From UBA7985 sp002690455 (GTDB lineage Bacteria > Pseudomonadota > Alphaproteobacteria > UBA7985), in assembly GCA_965662775.1 (NCBI GenBank), contig CBFIIW010000005.1:66951-130950 (forward strand): a DNA stretch of 64,000 nt. Reading direction: 5' to 3'. Positions 61,578 to 64,000 of this stretch are shown in pieces. A program made the translations under genes and the position numbers. Within the stretch, counting starts at the first letter, position 1. Every line of letters begins with the position of its first letter. A model generated the notes under the pieces. That model did no database searches and was not told the origin of the DNA. It worked only from the letters and a program-made list of their open reading frames with translations.

Positions 61578-61925
61578 CTATTCCACAGTCAGCAGCGTGG
61601 CCGGCAGCATATCGGCCTGCGCGCGCAGGATGCGGCGCGGCCAGGGCAGGGCCGCGGCGAGCGTCGCGGCCCGGTCCACCTGCGCCGGTGTTGTGTCTAC
61701 GGCGGTAAAGCCCATCTGCGTCGCCGCCGATTGCAGCTTGCCGCGCAGGCTGGAAAAGGCCGCCCGGTCCTCGGCTTCGAGCGCGTAGGCGTCGAGGAAG
61801 GTTGCCGCCGATATGAGGATCAGGTTGCCCCGGTCTTCAAGGATGGCGTGGGTCTCGGCGCGCAGGCGGAAGGGCGCAGCCATCGCTGCGAGCAGTGTAG
61901 CACCGTCGAGCAAATAGCGCTCCAT
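61578..61925 (-). CDS. VapC-like PIN-domain protein, probably degenerate
   Basis: VapC toxins are PIN-domain ribonucleases. This 115-residue protein sits where a toxin should, 10 nt after the antitoxin gene, and starts with RYLLDGATLLAAMAAP, keeping the first acidic residue. The SAATFLDAYALE segment has Asp where Glu is usual. The C-terminal catalytic block, typically a DPFDRLLIAQA-like sequence, is replaced by LPWPRRILRAQADM, so the paired acidic residues are missing. It may be inactive. Composition is more GC-rich than the flanks. Confidence 0.6.
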   Translation of the reverse strand: MERYLLDGATLLAAMAAPFRLRAETHAILEDRGNLILISAATFLDAYALEAEDRAAFSSLRGKLQSAATQMGFTAVDTTPAQVDRAATLAAALPWPRRILRAQADMLPATLLTVE

Positions 61926-61935
61926 CCAGTCCTCC

Positions 61936-62127
61936 TCAGTCGAGCTTGATCGCGGCGCGGAACAGCCCCAGCGGGCGTGGTGAGGTCCGCTCCTGCGGCA
62001 GGGGTGAGAGCTGGACCAGTGCCTGCCCGCGCTTGCCGATCAGCACCGGCCGGCCCGTTGCTGCAACCTGGTCCACCAGCTTCGAAAAGTGGGTTTTGGC
62101 GTCGTGCATATTGATGACATCGTCCAT
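61936..62127 (-). CDS. Phd/YefM-type antitoxin (VapB partner)
   Basis: This 63-residue protein has the Phd/YefM N-terminus: INMHDAKTHFSKLVDQVAATGRPVLIGKRGQALVQLSPL. The family binds DNA with the N-terminal half and toxin with the C-terminal half, here short. The start is ATG 62127 or ATG 62109. A perfect palindrome lies upstream at 62150-62168, the place where such antitoxins bind. With the degenerate PIN protein it forms a toxin-antitoxin-like pair. Confidence 0.75.
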   Translation of the reverse strand: MDDVINMHDAKTHFSKLVDQVAATGRPVLIGKRGQALVQLSPLPQERTSPRPLGLFRAAIKLD

Positions 62128-62149
62128 GAGGGCCCTGCATCTTGAGTTC

Positions 62150-62168
62150 TAGTCCGAATTTCGGACTA
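62150..62168. promoter_or_regulatory. Palindromic operator upstream of the antitoxin gene
   Basis: TAGTCCGA (62150-62157) and TCGGACTA (62161-62168) are perfect inverted arms with a 3-nt spacer. The centre is about 32 nt upstream of the antitoxin start codon, so the site overlaps or adjoins its promoter. It is probably an autoregulatory site. Confidence 0.65.
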
Positions 62169-62259
62169 ACTATGCCTTTGCCGTTCTTGCAGCGCAAGGG
62201 CGGCTCGGCTAAATCGATCCGGAATTAAACCTTGCGACAGATAGATAGATGAGGACGCT

Positions 62260-62826
62260 ATGGCCTCTGTGAACCAAGAACTGGCAGGCCGCTACGCCGC
62301 CGCGCTGTTCGACCTCGCTGACGAGGCCAAGGCGCTGGATCAGGTTTCGGCTGATCTCACGACCATTAATGGCCTGTTCAACGAAAGCCCTGAACTAGGT
62401 CAGCTGGTGCGCAGTCCGCTGATTAAGGCCGAGGATCGCGCCCGGGCCTTTGTCGCTGTCTTGGACAAGGCCGGCGTCTCCCAACTGGTATCGAACTTTG
62501 CGCAGGTCGTGGCCCGGAACGGACGCCTGTTCGCGCTTCCCCAGATCATTCGCGCTTTTAACGACGAGCTGTCCCGCCGTCGCGGTGAGGTTGTCGCAGA
62601 AGTGCGCGTCGCAGCAAAGCTGACCGCAAAGCAGGAATCCCGCCTGCTCGAAACCCTGCAAGCCAAACACGGAAAAGGCGTTCGCCTCGACGTGCAGATC
62701 GACCCTTCGATCATCGGCGGCATGACCATCCGCCTCGGCTCTGTCCAGATTGACAGCTCGCTGGCGACCAAACTGAACAAGCTGTCTATGGCGCTGAAAT
62801 CCGGCGTTAGTGGCGCAGCTGCCTGA
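62260..62826 (+). CDS. atpH: ATP synthase F1 delta subunit
   Basis: The delta subunit joins the F1 head to the peripheral stalk of ATP synthase. The protein has 188 residues from ATG 62260 (GAGG upstream). The N-terminal ELAGRYAAALFDLADE and C-terminal block DVQIDPSIIGGMTIRLGSVQI with the final DSSLATKLNKL are family signatures. It leads the atpHAGDC-type operon; atpA follows 50 nt later, after a small hairpin (ATCACCC/GGGTGAT, 62828-62854). Confidence 0.95.
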   Translation: MASVNQELAGRYAAALFDLADEAKALDQVSADLTTINGLFNESPELGQLVRSPLIKAEDRARAFVAVLDKAGVSQLVSNFAQVVARNGRLFALPQIIRAFNDELSRRRGEVVAEVRVAAKLTAKQESRLLETLQAKHGKGVRLDVQIDPSIIGGMTIRLGSVQIDSSLATKLNKLSMALKSGVSGAAA

Positions 62827-62827
62827 T

Positions 62828-62854
62828 ATCACCCTGACGCCCCGCTGGGGTGAT
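62828..62854 (+). other. Intercistronic hairpin between atpH and atpA
   Basis: ATCACCC (62828-62834) pairs with GGGTGAT (62848-62854), a 7-bp stem with 13-nt loop. No T-run follows and atpA has its own AAAGGAAG RBS, so it is more likely an RNA stability or processing element than a terminator. Confidence 0.4.
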
Positions 62855-62876
62855 CGCTTAACCCAAAGGAAGACTG

Positions 62877-64000
62877 ATGGATATTCGTGCTTCTGAAATC
62901 TCTGCGATTCTGAAGGATCAGATCGCTAACTTCGGCACTGAAGCCGATGTGGCTGAGGTCGGCCAGGTCCTGTCTGTATCGGATGGCGTGGCGCGTATCT
63001 TCGGCCTCGACAACGTCCAGGCGGGCGAGATGGTCGAGTTTGCCAACGGCGTGAAGGGCATGGCCCTGAACCTCGAAATCGACAACGTCGGTGTCGTGAT
63101 CTTCGGCGACGACCGCGGCATTAAAGAAGGCGATACGGTCAAGCGGACCGGTGCCATCGTGGAAGTGCCCTCCGGTCGCGGCATGCTGGGCCGCGTTGTT
63201 GACGGTCTGGGCAACCCGATCGACGGTAAGGGTCCGCTAAAAGACGTGACCATGAACCGCGTTGAGGTGAAGGCCCCAGGCATTATCCCCCGGAAGTCGG
63301 TGCACGAGCCGATGCAGACTGGCATTAAGTCCATCGACTCCCTGATCCCGATTGGCCGGGGCCAGCGCGAGCTGATCATTGGTGACCGCCAGACCGGCAA
63401 GACCGCCGTGGCGATTGACACCATCCTGAATCAGAAGTCGGTGAACGAGACCGACGACGAGAGCAAGAAGCTGTATTGCGTTTATGTCGCTGTCGGCCAG
63501 AAGCGCTCTACCGTCGCACAGATTGTTAAGACGCTCGAAGAATACGGCGCCATGGAATACTCCATCGTCGTTGCGGCAACCGCGTCTGACCCGGCACCGC
63601 TGCAGTTCCTCGCGCCTTACACTGGTGCGGCGATGGGTGAGTTCTTCCGCGACAACGGCATGCACTCGCTGATCGTATACGATGACCTCTCCAAGCAGGC
63701 TGTGGCTTACCGCCAGATGTCGCTGCTGCTGCGCCGTCCTCCGGGCCGTGAAGCGTACCCGGGTGACGTCTTCTACCTGCATAGCCGTCTGCTGGAGCGG
63801 GCCTGTAAGATGTCCGACGCGGCCGGCGCTGGTTCAATGACCGCCCTGCCGGTGGTTGAGACCCAGGCAAACGACGTATCGGCCTTCATCCCGACCAACG
63901 TGATTTCCATCACCGACGGTCAGATCTTCCTCGAAACCTCGCTGTTCTACCGCGGTATCCGTCCGGCGCTGAACGTGGGTATTTCGGTATCGCGTGTGGG
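62877..64000 (+). CDS. atpA: ATP synthase F1 alpha subunit, N-terminal part (cut by window edge)
   Basis: AtpA is a non-catalytic nucleotide-binding subunit of F1. The frame starts at ATG 62877 (AAAGGAAG upstream) and stays open to the right edge: 374 codons of an expected ~510. N-terminal MDIRASEISAILKDQI, SVSDGVARIFGL, Walker A GDRQTGKTA (169-177), and YCVYVAVGQKRSTVAQ identify it. The sequence continues through the nucleotide-binding domain to RPALNVGISVSRVG. Confidence 0.97.
   Translation, partial: MDIRASEISAILKDQIANFGTEADVAEVGQVLSVSDGVARIFGLDNVQAGEMVEFANGVKGMALNLEIDNVGVVIFGDDRGIKEGDTVKRTGAIVEVPSGRGMLGRVVDGLGNPIDGKGPLKDVTMNRVEVKAPGIIPRKSVHEPMQTGIKSIDSLIPIGRGQRELIIGDRQTGKTAVAIDTILNQKSVNETDDESKKLYCVYVAVGQKRSTVAQIVKTLEEYGAMEYSIVVAATASDPAPLQFLAPYTGAAMGEFFRDNGMHSLIVYDDLSKQAVAYRQMSLLLRRPPGREAYPGDVFYLHSRLLERACKMSDAAGAGSMTALPVVETQANDVSAFIPTNVISITDGQIFLETSLFYRGIRPALNVGISVSRV

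Overview
The window is chromosomal DNA from an alphaproteobacterium. The evidence is the rho-mnmE-mnmG-rsmG-parA-parB block, the chvI/chvG-rapZ-HPr block, the divergent hemE | maf-aroE-coaE-dnaQ-secB-fxsA-Tim44-mltA-Smr neighbourhood, a class I lysyl-tRNA synthetase and the Atm1-type exporter. The mix of families looks more like Rhodospirillales or a neighbouring order than Rickettsiales, but I cannot name a genus. Genes are dense and the base composition is moderately GC-rich, except for an AT-richer pocket at about 19.9-23.4 kb. No IS element, prophage, CRISPR array or rRNA operon was found.

Layout. At 1-5.3 kb lie the queuosine genes tgt (cut by the edge) and queG, then rpmB, an Atm1-type ABC exporter and gpsA. 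At 5.3-12.1 kb lie a 925-residue membrane-anchored coiled-coil protein, a PyrD-HAD phosphatase fusion, a DUF952 protein and class I lysS. At 12.6-19.7 kb lie ftsK, a stand-alone P-II gene with a clear terminator, a UbiH-type monooxygenase, an EamA exporter and a SpoU methyltransferase. At 19.8-23.4 kb is the accessory pocket: a methyltransferase, a ChaC-like cyclotransferase, two small alpha/beta-barrel-like proteins and a DUF2938 membrane protein, ending at tRNA-Gly(GCC). At 23.6-27.4 kb is a reduced PTS/ChvGI cluster: an HPr-like protein without the phosphorylatable histidine, RapZ, ChvG and ChvI, with no hprK or EIIA gene between them.

At 27.6-36.8 kb, entirely on the minus strand, is the origin-proximal block parB, parA, rsmG, mnmG, mnmE, rho, hemJ, hemE. 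It carries two near-perfect parS sites inside mnmG, one of which contains the mnmG GTG start codon. The gap at 36782-37556 between hemE and maf is the best oriC candidate: transcription diverges from it on both sides, it carries inverted repeats and AT-rich tracts, and four GANTC sites fall within 46 bp. No perfect DnaA box was found.

Right of this point most genes are on the plus strand: maf, aroE, coaE, dnaQ; then secB and fxsA (minus); Tim44-like, mltA, an unrecognised gene, smr and an XRE regulator; tRNA-Arg(ACG); a DUF4864 protein and xanthine phosphoribosyltransferase. A minus-strand operon follows at 47.0-50.9 kb: a TVP38/TMEM64 protein, a mercuric-reductase-like flavoprotein and a histidine kinase without a partner regulator. 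Next come rpmH-rnpA-yidD-yidC-engB-argB, a hemerythrin-like protein, argG, a DUF3253 protein, rluB-type and rsmD genes, mutL, a VapBC-like pair with a degenerate PIN domain and a palindromic operator, and the start of the ATP synthase operon (atpH, atpA cut by the right edge).

Most of the content is housekeeping: translation, tRNA modification, replication and segregation, protein targeting and insertion, haem, arginine and shikimate synthesis. The points most worth a second look are the PyrD-HAD fusion, the large coiled-coil membrane protein, the histidine-less HPr, the oriC/parS region and the TVP38-flavoprotein-kinase operon.
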